Part shown: positions 1-13,201 of the stretch, one piece after another | Numbering within the stretch: the stretch's first letter is position 1 | Layout of the letters: each line of letters begins with the position of its first letter | From: Zygaena filipendulae | Taxonomy: Eukaryota; Arthropoda; Insecta; Lepidoptera; Zygaenidae | Direction: 5' to 3' | Assembly (NCBI GenBank): GCA_907165275.2 | Contig: OU015664.1 | Span: 5,914,001-5,978,000 of the forward strand | Length of the DNA: 64,000 bases | Position numbers and translations under genes: made by a program | Notes under the pieces: model-generated | The model's database searches: none | What the model saw: only the letters and a program-made list of their open reading frames with translations | Told to the model about the DNA's origin: nothing

Positions 1-1850
1 GAATTTGAAAGGATTTAGGAAAATTTAGTTACATCAGTAAAGTGAGATTGTAGACAAAAGGTTTTTGTTCCAATATGTAGGATGTAGGTACAATATATTG
101 ATAATAAAGTTTTTGAGGAAATCCTTAAGTTGCCGGTGAAACGGCGTGGTGCAATAAGTTAACAACACGGTAATGCCACACGAATGTGCGATAAAAATTA
201 AGATTTGTAAATAAATTTTCATTCAAGAATAGGTAGGTACCAACTGTTGTAACATCCGAACAACACATTAGCTGCAGTTTTCAAGCATCATCTGCCGATT
301 TTATGGTTGATTATTATTGAATGGTATTTTACGTAAAAATATGTTTGTTGTGTACGTAATACATGGTGCTTAGATTTATTTTTATCGCAATGGGTTCTAA
401 AAGGAGTTTTCAGTGAGAACCAAATACATATTATGTAATTTTTTGTTTCCACGCTCATTTTTGTGTTTAAAAAAATGATAGTTAATGATGTAGAGATAAT
501 ATTTTTTGAAGATTTTTTGTTTAATTTGTAGCTAGTTTGTAATATAGAACCAACTAACTATGTATATTACGTAACTAGTGTTAAGTACACTTTTTATTGT
601 ATACTTATTTTATTTTATATGTGCAGATCACCTTTACTCATATTTAAAGTATTTTTTTTGTAAAAGTGAAATAAATAAATCTAATCTAATCTAATAGGTA
701 ATACTTAATCCTTAGGACAGTTGAAAAGCGCTTAACTCTTCCTTATTAAATATCTTTCTTATGTGTATTTGGTACGCCTTTTTAGAGAACTTTCAGAGGT
801 TAATAGATGCTTAAAAGCTGGCAGTTTTCTCGCACAGCTCATTAGCATAACTAAATTAAAGCACTAATGCAAAGGGTTCATTCATTCAAAGTTTTTTCGA
901 TGAATGAGCGATTCATTGAGAAAATGTTGCTTTCAATCTTCGGCACTTTGCATTATTGGTAAAATTTAATTCATCAGAAAACTATGTATATTACTAAAAT
1001 ATACTATTCGTATTATTTAATATAGTTTGCTACAGTTAGTAAATACCTAATCCTATTTAAGTATTAGATAGATTAAGATTTTTGTTTAGTTTGATTTAAC
1101 CTCTTTGTTCATATGTATCGTATACATATAGTCTTAGTTTTAAGTCATCCCATATCCCTCTAGTATTAAACATATTGCTGAGAAAACAGCGCGTAATCTA
1201 GGTAGGCACCTACGTGATGCAAAAATAAAGATAACTTTCAAACTATACGAATTGGTGTCATCTTTATGCCAATTACCTTACGGGTTTTATTTATTATAAA
1301 AAACCACCTCAGTTGTATTTGACCTGTCCGTTACCGAGCACCATGGTCTAATGGTGAATAGCTGTCCTACATTTTTTTTTATTTCGTTTACAGGTTGTAC
1401 CGTTGTTCAGCTAATGACTCGCCTTCTATAATAATACGTATATATCTAGTTATAATACTTATCTGAAGTTTACTCAATATATAATTGTGTAGTAAGTATT
1501 TTTGGGACTTCGAGTTTAAAAAAAAAATCACTGTGGATTAAAACAGTATATTAGAGTTTCAAAGTGCATTTGTTGTACAATATTTTTTGTAGCAATAATC
1601 TACTTATGTTCATGATATTCAAATAATTGTTCTTATGGTTGTCCTCTATCGGTCCCTATAAACTATTGATCCCATTGTGATGAAGCTTTGGTTATAGTTA
1701 GTGTTCTGCGTCCCGGACAGGTTCCTGATATAAAGAGTTCCTGCGGAAATTCAGAAATTCACTCAAATACAACCGCGAGCACCAGCTAAAGTTAATAATA
1801 TACCTATATCTGATTACGGTGATACGACAAAGTTTCCGTAATATTTTTAA
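1..1850. other. Intergenic, no gene seen
   Basis: AT-rich spacer without splice-supported coding sequence. It holds a short (TCTAA)n tract after an ATAAATAAAT run at about 671-695 and a decayed core repeat near 1,700-1,790. Confidence 0.6.
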
Positions 1851-2093
1851 ACTGGTTGTGCCCCGCGGTTTCACCCGTGTTAATTTCAGTTCCAGCGGGA
1901 ATTCCGGGATAAAAGTACTATATATGTGTTAATCTATATTACTGTACAGCTATATTACTGTATAAGCTATATTACTGTACAGTTTCATTTAAATCCATCT
2001 AGTAGTTTTTGCGTGAAAGAGTAACAAACATCCATCCATCCATCCATCCATACATTCTTACAAACTTTCGCGTTTATAATATTAAGTAGGATT
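1851..2093 (+). repeat. Lepidopteran core repeat (GCGGTTTCACCCG...CGCGGGAATTCC), + orientation
   Basis: GTTGTGCCCCGCGGTTTCAC, GCGGGAATTCCGGGATAAAA, a GCGTGAAAGAGTAACAAACA box, an (ATCC)n tract and a TTTATAATATTAAGTAGGAT end. This is the full layout of a short non-autonomous element very common in Lepidoptera. I do not assign it to a named family. It includes a triplicated TATATTACTGTA stretch. Confidence 0.8.
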
Positions 2094-3159
2094 AATAATT
2101 AAAAACTAAATATTTCCATCACGTTTCGTTCCTTTCTTCACAGTTACCTTACAAGTTTCCTCTTAAACAATTTGTTCCGATGTCGAACTGGCGTCACTAT
2201 TCACAAAGTTAATTACGGTCAGCCATCTTGCCCTCCTTTACACTCATTAACCATTATTATCTTAGCACGAGGTAATGAATAATATAATATGTATAATAAC
2301 ATATACCTATATTAAATATGCTAAAGATTATGACAAAAATGTAACGAGGCCGCGAACGCATATGATTTTTTTTTTATTATAAGCTTAGCAAACATTATTA
2401 CCATAATTATTATCGTTAACGTTATGAAGGCCAAAAACGCAACTTTTTTGGACTTTAGTTGTCTGTCTGTTGAAATTCAAATGGATGAAGATTTAATGTA
2501 GATATCTTACGTTACAGATCGACATAAAATATGAAACATTTTCGTCCCTTAAAACAAAGAGTTTAGGGTTTCCCGGAGTTCACACGCGGCAAACCACGGG
2601 CTTCATTTATATTTAAATGTGAATGTTTGTATGTTTGTCCTCTGTGCGTTCCTGAACCATTGATCCAAGTGTGATGAAAATATAGTGGGTTTGACTATGC
2701 CCTACGCCTATACAGTATACACCCTCTACGGTTTTTTAATATAAAAAGTCCCTACGGAAATTCCCAAACCTCAGACACCAGCTAGTCTAGTAATAAATAA
2801 TAACATAATAAATTTATTTGTGGAGCACCGATGTGTAGAAATATTCCTCGAGCATTTCCAGTTAAGTTATGCGGAACGCTGGTTTAAATACGAACGTAAT
2901 TTGAGCGACATGTATATCTTTCGTAGATACCTAAATGAGATAGCAATCTAACCGCTTTCAGAATTCAGATTTCACCTCACAATTTTTACTTTAAAAATCT
3001 GTCTCTAGAGTACATATGTTTTGCGTACTTACAACAAATGACATAATTTTAAGCACGCTGCAGATGATAAAGTAATTAAGGAAGCAACGTGTCGTTATGG
3101 CACTTTTAAACGATAGAGAAGTTACGGATGACGGTCATCTAATCATTCTTTAAAATTTA
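2094..3159. other. Intergenic, no gene seen
   Basis: AT-rich. Around 2,570-2,800 there are weak traces of another core repeat (AAAAAGTCCCTACGGAAATT, CACCAGCTAG). Confidence 0.55.
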
Positions 3160-3379
3160 TCCTACCAATATTATAAACGCGAAAGTTTGTAAGAATGTAT
3201 GGATGGATCGATGGATGGATGGATGTTTGTTACTCTTTCACGCAAAAACTACTGGATGAATTTAAATGAAACTTTACAATAATATAGCTTATCAGATTAA
3301 CACAAAGGGTACTTTTTATCCCGGAATTCCCGCGGGAACTCTGAAATTAACGCGGGTGAAACCGCGGGGCACAACTAGT
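3160..3379 (-). repeat. Core repeat, inverted copy
   Basis: TCCTACCAATATTATAAACG through (GGAT)n to GGTGAAACCGCGGGGCACAA. It is the mirror of the 1.85 kb copy; the two would pair over about 200 bp with a 1.07 kb spacer. Confidence 0.8.
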
Positions 3380-4420
3380 GTACTATAATAACCATATTAT
3401 ATGCGCCGTATATAGATAATTTAGTTTACTATCTAGCTAAAGTTCAACTGAAAAATAAAGATTTGTGTTTGTGTGTGTGACTGTTACGGGAGATGATTTG
3501 GTGGATGTGCATGGTCTTTACGAACTCTTTCTCTTAAAGGCACAATTAAACAAATTTTCATATTGATATTTTTTTGCCTAATAAGTACTTTAACTGCCTA
3601 TAACGAGCATCTTAGACAGCTTCTTCATAAGTTTGCCTGAATTATTTTGTCATGCAATATAAGTTCTCTATCTATCGTTACGTACCTATAATTCTACTCA
3701 TAATCATACATTTTTGTATATTTCAACAATATAATAATAAAGCCACACCCGTTAAATGGTACCTACTTGTGACGGTTGATGTGCATACCAGGTTCTCATC
3801 TAAATTATTATTACTGTCGGTATGTAAACGAGTCATGACCTCGCTGAGAACGAAAATTGCTTGAGGCAACAATCCGACACTTGCTATAGGTACGTATAAA
3901 AAATGAAATCATTACCTTCGTCAAATTACTAGGTATACGGTGTATGTTAAAAGACACTCAAAAATAGAACAATCAATAGAAAATATGTATATAATTGTAA
4001 GCATAAGCCTCAGAAATGTTAAAATAACTACCTATGTAGGTCCTTAGATATTATTAACTATTAAATGAGTCCGTCTTAACGATCATGAAATCCACTGTAC
4101 CATATTCTTTAAATTAATAATTGAATAAAAAAAAGAAAAAGCCAATTAATCTAGGGGAAAGTTGTGGGTTATTTCCTGTAGGCACTTTTAATTAAAACAC
4201 TTCAATTGATTTTGTATTACATATTTTCGTTATACTTATAACAACTAATAGCTTATAGATACGTAACAGGCTATGTTTTCTGACGCGAAATTAGGTATCA
4301 GGTAGGTACCTATACTCAGTGTTAACAAAGGTAATGTTCCTGAAATAACAACCCGCCCATAGAAAACAAAACACAGGGTCATTGTGCGTACCGTTACTTA
4401 CAATACTTTGAACACTTACA
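3380..4420. other. Intergenic, no gene seen
   Basis: AT-rich; one 70-codon open frame (3652-3864, +) looks like chance. Confidence 0.55.
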
Positions 4421-4590
4421 GCCGCACTCAGAGTCGCTTTAATGATTACTTAATTTTAAGTAAAGATATTAAAACCAAAGCTAGCTGCCGCACTCAAAGA
4501 CGTTCATTAAATTAATGTTAATGGGCATTTAACTAAATTTAACATATGTAATTAGTTAAACGTAATCATTAAAATGATTCTGAGTGCGGT
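4421..4590. mobile_element. Diverged copy of the GCCGCACTCAGAG foldback MITE
   Basis: It begins GCCGCACTCAGAGTCGCTTT and ends in CTGAGTGCGG. It shares ATTAAATTAATG and TGGCATTTAA-type blocks with the 36.4 kb copy but is shorter and its arms are less perfect. Confidence 0.75.
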
Positions 4591-6052
4591 CGTTAAGTTA
4601 CTAATGGTAAGCAGTCGTAAATATTACATATTCTAATAATAATTATTTATAACGGTATTTAAGGCCCTTTAAATAGGGCGTCAAACAAGCGCGCCACCCG
4701 GTATCGTATCTTGTAAGAATTAAATTCAAAAGAAGTAGATATATTGAGAAAAATGTAAAATCAAGTAAGAAAATATAAATTTTATCGATAATTCCGAAAC
4801 ATTGAAACTTGATATCAAAAAGATTAAATAAAAGCAGTCATTTCCAGGTGGATTTTATTTAGATATTTCTTTACTCTTAACCATTGTGTGATGTCCCTTA
4901 AATCGAGATTTTTATATCTGGCGACATATTCTAAGAGTAGAGTAACCGTGGAAGCCACAGCCGTAAAATTCTTGCCTCCTTCGCTCTCTCGTTGGATCTT
5001 TGATCGTTAGCTATGGGTTTTTTAAACGACTTTCTGTTTATGATTGTAAAGATAATCACAGACTTCACAGTGAAAAACTAAACCTAACCAAACCTTGACG
5101 AAACCTAAACGCATAGACCGTAGGTACATATTATAAAAGTACTCTGTGATCACGCAGCGCAACCTGGGCCCAAATGAGCTTATATAAGGTGTGGTAAAAT
5201 TAGCTGCAAATATTTAGGTACAGGGTTGAAAGTATACATATAACCGCTATAAACATGTTCATAAAATAAAAAGAGCGTCAAGTGTGTTGTCTGGTTCTCG
5301 TAGTACAAGCTATATACTCATTACTCAGTTTAGTGGCAGTTAGCTATGTCATAATGTACAAGTATTATTATTACATAAATATAATTGCAAGTACATCTTT
5401 TTTATTGCGTGTAAGTGCGTTATCAGATTAAGTAGTAGTCAAAACCGGTCAGCTCTTAGCGAGTGCATTACTACGTAAATAGTTTATGTAACGAAAGCTA
5501 GCCTACCTGAAGTGAGTGAACGTACATTTTCACTTATATGGCAATGTTACGCTATCTGGCATTAACTATACTATATAGATAAGTACATATTACGTACTTA
5601 ACAACAGACGTGCTAGATTTTTATATACTTACAAGCAGCGAAACTTAAAAAAGCGAAAACTGCAGGTTTCTATTTCAAAAATTTAAAAATTAACGTGCCT
5701 TTAAGTCTGGGTTCTAAATAATTTTATTTTTTGGTCAAAAATTAAGCTCTATCGAATCCCTTGAATTTTTAAAAACTATACTGTAAGAGATTGTACAATT
5801 AGCCTTAAGTTTTTGTTTTAGAGTTAAATGCTTTTTTTATTGTATGATCATTGGCAATCCAAATAAAGAAAATAAATAAATAAAGTAAAACTGCTAACTC
5901 AACTCAACTGTAATATTCCTATTCGTATCATCGTTATAGAGGCGTTTATTTCCATCCATACCCACCCATAGCTAGTTTCAGTTAACAATTAGATAGGTAT
6001 TAAAAAATCTGCAGACAATCATAGTAAAAGTTTTCACTTAGGTAATGGGGGA
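4591..6052. other. Intergenic, no gene seen
   Basis: AT-rich with no recognisable element. An AATAAAGAAAATAAATAAAT run at about 5,861 may be a retroelement tail. Confidence 0.5.
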
Positions 6053-6360
6053 AATGGGGATGTGGACTACTTTTTATTTTTTAGTCCGTCTTGTAGATTA
6101 TTAAAAATATTGGACACGTATTTTTTCTTTTTTTGCGTAATCGAAAAATGACGGCGATATATTGAGTTGAAATTTCGCGTGACGTCAATATTCTGACAGT
6201 TTGTATGGCGGTTTTAGCAGTTAGTGACGTCACGGCCCCCTCATCTCTGTATATTTTAATTTATTTTAAAAAGCAAAAAATACGTCTCTATTGATTTTTT
6301 ATTTTCTAACTGACGGACTAATTAGAATTTTGATTTTCAAAAGTAGTCCACATCCCCATT
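6053..6360. mobile_element. MITE with 22-bp perfect terminal inverted repeats and internal TGACGTCA sites
   Basis: AATGGGGATGTGGACTAC and the next four bases at 6053 are an exact inverted match of the end at 6360. A second inverted pair (TTAGTCCGTC / GACGGACTAA) lies just inside. The interior has two GTGACGTCA-type motifs. Related pieces occur at 36641-36830, 46796-46893 and 56826-57105. Confidence 0.88.
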
Positions 6361-7371
6361 CAGCCAACTTGAAATGAATAATTGTACATTGTTTAACAAG
6401 TTATTACGAATTGAACTCGGCGTCAACCCCTCTAATGGTAGGTACGCAACGCTAGTGCCGGTCGTATTCTTCGCTTCATTACCGGCTAATACTCTGTCAG
6501 TAACAAAGCGAACGGTCATGGCGTATTTACACTTAAAACAACGCCTCTGACCCCAATACGGTGTTACTTAAATAGCACTAAGTGATAGACTTTAGCGGAA
6601 AAAATCTGTTAATAATATTTAAAACACAGGAGGATGCATAGGTGTGGAGTGTGAACCTATACCTCTTATTATATCTTTTAGAGAAAGGCATTGTCGGATG
6701 TTAACAGGTGCAGGCGTTGCAGCTATATGGTTGCAGCACAAAACGTTTTAAATTTTGCACTTGCAGACGGTTACATGCACCCATTATGTAGTAGAAAGTT
6801 CTAGTCAATACTAGTTTTGTGGCTTAAAGTAACAAAGTACTCCGTAAAATCGTCCGTCTGTCGATTTGTCGTGCTTCGCCTTACAATAAGTACCAAGTTG
6901 GAAGTTACTATTTGAAGTCAAACCTACTCAAAAACCTTATTGTTGTGAAATAACTTAGTATGTCCTTACTACTTACTATTGAAAGGCATATAATATCATA
7001 GTAGTTGAGTTATTTATTGAAATTTATAAAAACCTTTGGGAACCAATGGCATATAATATTAGTACAGTGATATTATGATTTTTTAAATTTTACAACACAG
7101 CAGAACGAATACTATAAAAAAAAACTCAAAATTTAGAGTAATTACGATGATAATGTCTTTAATTCAGGTCAAGTATCCAACTGTATCAAACGTAAGAATA
7201 GTAAGGTAATCGTTATGATATAAAGAGCCTCGAATGCGAATTAACTAAACAACAGACGCGAGAATAAAACTAATCTCAAACAAAGCGGGACACGCAGATA
7301 AAATAAATAGGTATGAAATAGGTACATACACATAATTCTACTGATTTAACTAACTAATAATCTAACTATTT
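6361..7371. other. Intergenic, no gene seen
   Basis: AT-rich; nothing recognised. Confidence 0.5.
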
Positions 7372-7558
7372 AGAAATGTGAAAGTGTGGATGTTTGGATG
7401 TTTGTTACTCAATCACGCAAAAACAGCTGAGCAGATTTGGATGAAATTTGGCATGCACGTTGTCAGGGGTACAGAGAAGGACATAGGGTACTTTTTATCC
7501 CGGAATTCCCGAGGGAACTCCGAAATTACCGCGGTTTGACCGCGGGGCACAGCTAGTA
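7372..7558 (-). repeat. Core repeat, minus orientation
   Basis: ATGTGAAAGTGTGGATGTTT, TACTTTTTATCCCGGAATTC and CGGGGCACAGCTAGTA, complete at both ends. Confidence 0.75.
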
Positions 7559-8432
7559 TGATATAATTTATGACCATTTCTAAAAAGTTCAACCTAAAAT
7601 GAAAACTTTTCTTTCAACTTTATTATTTTTATGAATACTTGTTAGCCCTTTCACAGCTACGTTTTTGGAGCCTGAATAAGTTATGGCTATAGAAACATGG
7701 TCATTTCCCCAGACCACACGCTTTAGGTATGCTTTCCCCTAATGTTGGGAATGCTCATTATCTACATACAATTTAATCTACTTAATAAATATAAAAGTCA
7801 GTGCTGTGGTTTGTTTTTAACGTAATATTACCTACGTTTCTGGCCCTAGGTGCTCCTTCGTAGATCGTGCCATTATGGGGAAGGCAAATGAAAGGGTTAA
7901 ATCATAGTTTACTATACTAATGCTTTTAGGGTGTATTGTAACATGTTCTCACACTTATAAATTTAATAACCGTGGATGCTAACAATGTTTCCTTGCTCAA
8001 TAATTCTTACATAATCATTGGTATAAATTATACAACAAAACCAAAAGAATTAAAATGAGAGAGTAGTTTTATAAATGTTAGTTTAAAAAAGGTGCAGTTC
8101 ATATTATTTCCGAACGAGAAAGCGGAAATGTTCTTGTTTTGTGACCAAGTAGCTGGCGCTGTTAAGTGACATTCACCTAGGGTTGAAACTTATAGCCGCA
8201 ACAGTATTATCTTTAAAAAATCCTAGTGATATTTTTGTGTCGAGTCGAAAAGTTTGTAATGTGTTACGGCTACAATCATTTTTGACAATTATAATAGGCC
8301 CCCTAATTCCCTTGGAACTGCCTTAAAATTTAGGGTACCTACGGCTCAAGGTACGTAGGCAGTGTGCCGGGTCCCTCCCACTTTACCGAGGTTTCACAAA
8401 ACTCAGTATTTGATAGTTCTAGTTTTATAAAT
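7559..8432. other. Intergenic, no gene seen
   Basis: AT-rich; nothing recognised. Confidence 0.5.
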
Positions 8433-8625
8433 AACTAGCTTTCCTCCGCAGTTTCATCCGTGTTTATTTAGGAGTACCCGTGGGAATTCCAGCGTCCGGG
8501 ATAAACTATACCTAACCTTCCTCTAGAATCACTCTATCTATTGGTGAAAACCGTGTGAAAATCCGTTCAGTAGTTTTTGAGTTTATTGCGAACAGACAGT
8601 GGAAGCGATTTCATTTTATACTATG
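8433..8625 (+). repeat. Diverged core repeat, plus orientation
   Basis: ACTAGCTTTCCTCCGCAGTT, CCGTGGGAATTCCAGC and TCAGTAGTTTTTGAGTTTAT. It lacks the typical 3' end. Confidence 0.6.
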
Positions 8626-10263
8626 AAAAGAAGATAAGGCTCACTTTAAATAACTTAGCAACCCTACAGGCGCGTGGCGTCATCGCCAGCGATTTCTGAA
8701 CGTGATGCAATTACCTCCGGTCTAAACTACGTGACAACACGCTCGCCGAGTCTTTACACGCAGTCGAGTCAAGTGTCATATACAAAAAGCATTATTATAG
8801 CGTCTGTGTAAACGCTCCCTAAAGGCACCGAAAACAAGGCAAAGAGGCCAGTCGTTTATTTACATAGTCGTATTGAAATAGATTTGATAAACAAATGCCG
8901 TGAGATATTGTTTGATTTTAGAATCAGGAAGCGTTGCGTGTGGAAAACTTCTTCGGCACATTAGATTTTGGCACAGGATTTCTGCAAATAAAGCACATTT
9001 TATATACAATAGAGTATCTATGCTTAGTAAAAAAGAACCAGATTTAATGCTTGGACATTATCACACACAGCCATTTGATCGCAAGCCAAGTTAAGCTTGT
9101 ACCTACTGTATAGTATGCTTAAAACTGATATAACACTTTTTTTTAGATAGCTACCTAGCTACTTATGATACAAAAATAAAAGGAAGCAAACTACGCTAGT
9201 GATGCCACACAACAGTACGAACGGAAAACCTTACGTGATTGCAATCAGTATAGTGGCCCGAAGACCCGTAATAACATTTCAACACTATTTACTTGGTAGT
9301 TGGTACTCATATAACTAAACTGATTGAGCCGAGCACAGATTTAAGAGTTTATAATTCTATGGAATTATATTCAGGACTCCCTCGGGAACTCTCAAAAGTA
9401 CCAATTCTACCTAACAAGTTGTATCACGTAAGACACATATATGACATAATATGACAAAATTTTATTGAAATAAAAATATTATTATTTAATCGATACTATT
9501 ATTAATAAATTCAATTTCAACACAACTTAAAATCAAAATCGATTTTTGCAACACCACGCTCTCATATATTTATTGCAAACGCAATATCATTATGATGTAA
9601 ACGTTTGGTTAATTGGATGTTTATGACAAAGTTATAGGTAGGTACCTAACTACGCAAAAAGGACTGAGCGGATTCGGGTTAGATTAGTCACACTGATAGA
9701 TTGTTCTGGATAAACAAACAGAATGACCACAGGGTCATATATATTCGGCACCCACATTGATTTAGAAAAAATGTTTTACCTAGATTTATAGTTTTATTCA
9801 AATGTCATTTCCAAAAAGTAATGGAGTATCTATATAAAGGCCTCTTTCGGATATATTTGTTTATCATATGCGCATAATTATATAAAACACGATGAACCAG
9901 CCTCGGGAATGTGTTATCGGTGTTAATGTCGCTATCTCATATCAATGACAGATCCTTAGCCACCATCACACCAGCTCCTCGGCCTTGACTAGCCCGTCAT
10001 GCTTCAAAGGTCACAAGTATTAACTCTACATTGTATTCGTCTAAAAAGTATCAACACATTGTATTTTGTGAGTTCGCAATATCCTACAGTTTTTGTTAGC
10101 AAAGCTATAATATTATTTACTGTGGCAAAGCAATTTTTCAGTCTGATTTCATTTAGATATACAAAAAATCTTTCTGTAGCACTTATACGTATCTTTTAAA
10201 AGGACACTTGAATTTAGGAAAAAATATTTTTTGTATTCAAGTAAATCACTACATAGTATAAAA
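8626..10263. other. Intergenic, no gene seen
   Basis: A patch at about 8,670-8,780 is less AT-rich (GGCGCGTGGCGTCATCGCCA) but has no open frame of note. The traces near 9,600-9,700 may be an old core repeat. Confidence 0.45.
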
Positions 10264-10477
10264 CAAAGTCACTTTCCGCTGTCTGTCTATCCCTATGTAT
10301 GTTGAGATCTTTAAAACTACGCAACGGATTTTCATGCTGTTTTCACCAATAGATAGAGTGATTCATGAGGAAGGTTTATATCCTGAAATTCAGGTTCCTG
10401 AGGTTTATTATTTTATCCTGAAATTCCCGCGGGAGCTACGAAATTACCGTGGGTGAAACTGCGGGGGACAGCTAGTA
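10264..10477 (-). repeat. Core repeat, minus orientation
   Basis: AATTCCCGCGGGAGCTACGA followed by GGTGAAACTGCGGGGGACAG and CTAGTA; the distal part is diverged. Confidence 0.65.
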
Positions 10478-12169
10478 ATATACCATACTTATTTTATCAA
10501 TATTATTGTATGTAAGACAACGAACGAAAAATTAATACAATAATATTTAAAATCTTTGAAAAATTACTTTATTTTGATTGTTTTGAATATAAACTAATTC
10601 CTGTTTCATTTCTAACTTCCCTATAGCATTTTTTTATTGAATTTACAATCATTTCCCACCTTGAAATTTAAATTATATAAAAACGAAATAAATTAAAGAG
10701 AACGTTATTATTTTATGACGAACTTAGGTAGGTACTTCTTATATTATATGTTTAGGTACCTATATAAATTTACTGTGGATGCAGGCTGTCATGAGTAGGT
10801 AGGTACCTACTCGGTTGAAATCGGTTTCGAAATAAGCTTGCTTCAGCTCCAAACTACTAATATGGCGAACAATAGAACTAATGATTAACTAATGTATTTG
10901 AACTTTCTTCGTTTTAAACAGGAAAGTCTAGATACCTATAAAATTTCGAAATATACTTCAAGTGTATACAATAGGTAGGTAATATATTCAACATATAAAT
11001 ACGATTGTTATTATAATTATTGTTATTAATATTTATATTAATATCATTGGTTACTAGAGATTTTGATCGCCGAATATAAACAACACCTATAGCGTAAGAA
11101 AAGAGGTTTTATTCAATAACATATGAGTCATCCTGTCGGATTCAGACGTAGCTGCTATTTTTAAGTTCCACCTAAGTAGGTACACCATAAATTTTATATA
11201 ACAAGTCAAGATCGGACTATTGCTTTCGCCCGATAAATAATCCAGACAAAAGAACACATCAAAGTTATTTTATTATACTTACTTAAAACTATCAAACTAC
11301 TTTACTATAATAAAACGTATCAAAGTTACTTTAAATAATAATTAAGTTTTACTCGAAGGATCACTGACCTACTGACTCAACGCGAAATCTCGAAAACTAC
11401 GTAATTTATGAATCTGAAACTTGGCAGGTGAGTAGTTTATGAAGAGAATGCATTCATATTCGTGAATAGATGAAAAAAAAATAGGTAATTAGTTTGTTAA
11501 TAGCTTTACAATATATTTCAGTTACTTAATACGTGACGTAACTTAGTTGATGCAAAAAAAAACTACATTGCTTTTGTGATACTATATACCTAGAGGTGTA
11601 TCTACGTTCTACGTAGTCCGCTGTCTGAAGATGTTATGTCATCTTAAGCTGCTAATGTACCTAACGTTTGTAACTTCTGACTTTAAATTTACATAATGCA
11701 TTTAGGTAAAACAAACTTCCTGTTTCGAGACCTAGGATGCATTATAATAGATATTTTTTTAGTGTTTTCGCGATTCCCTCGACTGTGTGATTGTACCAAA
11801 ATAAAAAGAGAAATATTTGTATCTATTTAATCCCTAAGCTACGTAAGCGACATCATAGAGGTAAGATATCTATGGATGCCTAAGCTTCATTCAAATCCGC
11901 CCAATAGTAGTTTCCGGTTTCATGCATATAAATAACACAGAAAGACTGACGAAAATACAGTTTCATCAATAGATATTTACCTAAATGTACTAGGTATACA
12001 TGTAGCAGAATTATTGTAATGTTATATGAAAATTATAATGTTTATATATTTATAGATACTATAAATAGTTATAAATAGTTAAAAAAAATATTAGATGCAA
12101 AAATTTGCAAAAAATATATTTGATGTCCGAGTGAAAAAAAATACAGATACAGGTTATACGGCTACAGCC
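10478..12169. other. Intergenic, no gene seen
   Basis: AT-rich with many TAGGTAGGTACCT words, a low-complexity feature of the whole window. Confidence 0.5.
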
Positions 12170-13201
12170 GGACATTTAATTAGGGACAGTAAAGTAAAAC
12201 GAAGCTAAAATCTGAAGTGTCAATATTTTTTTACAAAACTTAAACCTAACCCTGATCCTTACGGTAAACCCGGCTCTACTACTGGAAAAATCAATATTTA
12301 ATAGCAGAAATTTCGTTTTTAATGACCCTAACACCACATCGTTGTCGAGCATAGCAATGATGTTGAATAGACAATATTAATTTCTGACATAACCCACAGG
12401 AATCTTTGCCCAAGCCTCACAAAAAGCTTCATACCTACAGTTCATTAGAGATTGTAGTATGATAGATTGTGACTTTTTTCATGATTTCATGCCAAATGTG
12501 GTCGATAGGATGGGTCTGGGTAATTCTCTAGCCAGTCTAATACTGAAACCAACTGAGAAATCAAATTAACCTTTGCCTCGTCAGAGAATAACACGTTTTC
12601 ATGAGGTAAGCCCAATGTCCATAAATACGTGTAAACGCCAAACGTGTATTTTGATGTTCTTCCTTCAACGATGGTATTTTATGTGCCACTCTTCCTTGCA
12701 ACCCCACTTCTACCACAACCAGAAGTCCTCGAACAGTCCTCCCCGACGCCCTCGCTGTTAATTCAGTTCCAATAACTTTTTGTTTAATCACAACAAAGCC
12801 TAAAAAGGGATATTTCTTGGCCAACGTGGTCACCATTTTGTCTACTTGGGGAGCTGGATTTCTTGATTTTGTTTTTCTGGGCACATTTAAAGTAGTTTTA
12901 TTACTTTTTAAATGTTGCGCAGCGTTGGACACCATAATTTCGAACATTTTAAATATCAAGTTATCGTTCGATATGACCACTTGGTCCCAAAAAATAATAA
13001 TAATCACTTTTCGCTGTGTTGCGTCACAACTTTTATTCTTGCTCATCGTTATTTTAAAAAAATGTAAATTTCACGACACTAAAATAAAAACTAGTCTGTC
13101 GCCAGAACTACGTTGGGTTATTCAGACCAAGAAAAACAATGATTTATTTAATTTTTTTATATAATACAACACAAATACTCAGTATCCCTAATTAAATGGC
13201 C
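12170..13201 (-). mobile_element. Tc1/mariner-like element relic with internally deleted transposase
   Basis: The ends are 21-bp inverted repeats with three mismatches (ATTTAATTAGGGA at 12174 against its complement near 13185-13198). A minus-strand open frame (13046-12561, 161 aa) contains GRTVRGLLVVVEVGLQGRVA and HKIPSLKEEHQNTRLAFTR, typical of the N-terminal half of Tc1 transposases. After HW the frame shifts. ENVLFSDEAKVNL, with the first catalytic Asp, follows in another frame. It runs straight into VLDWLENYPDP, the region of the second Asp, with the middle of the catalytic domain missing. The element is about 1.0 kb instead of the usual 1.3-1.7 kb and cannot encode an active enzyme. Confidence 0.85.

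Noticed and set aside
12817..13164. 115-codon plus-strand frame
   Set aside because: It is antisense to the Tc1-like transposase relic and has no own similarity.
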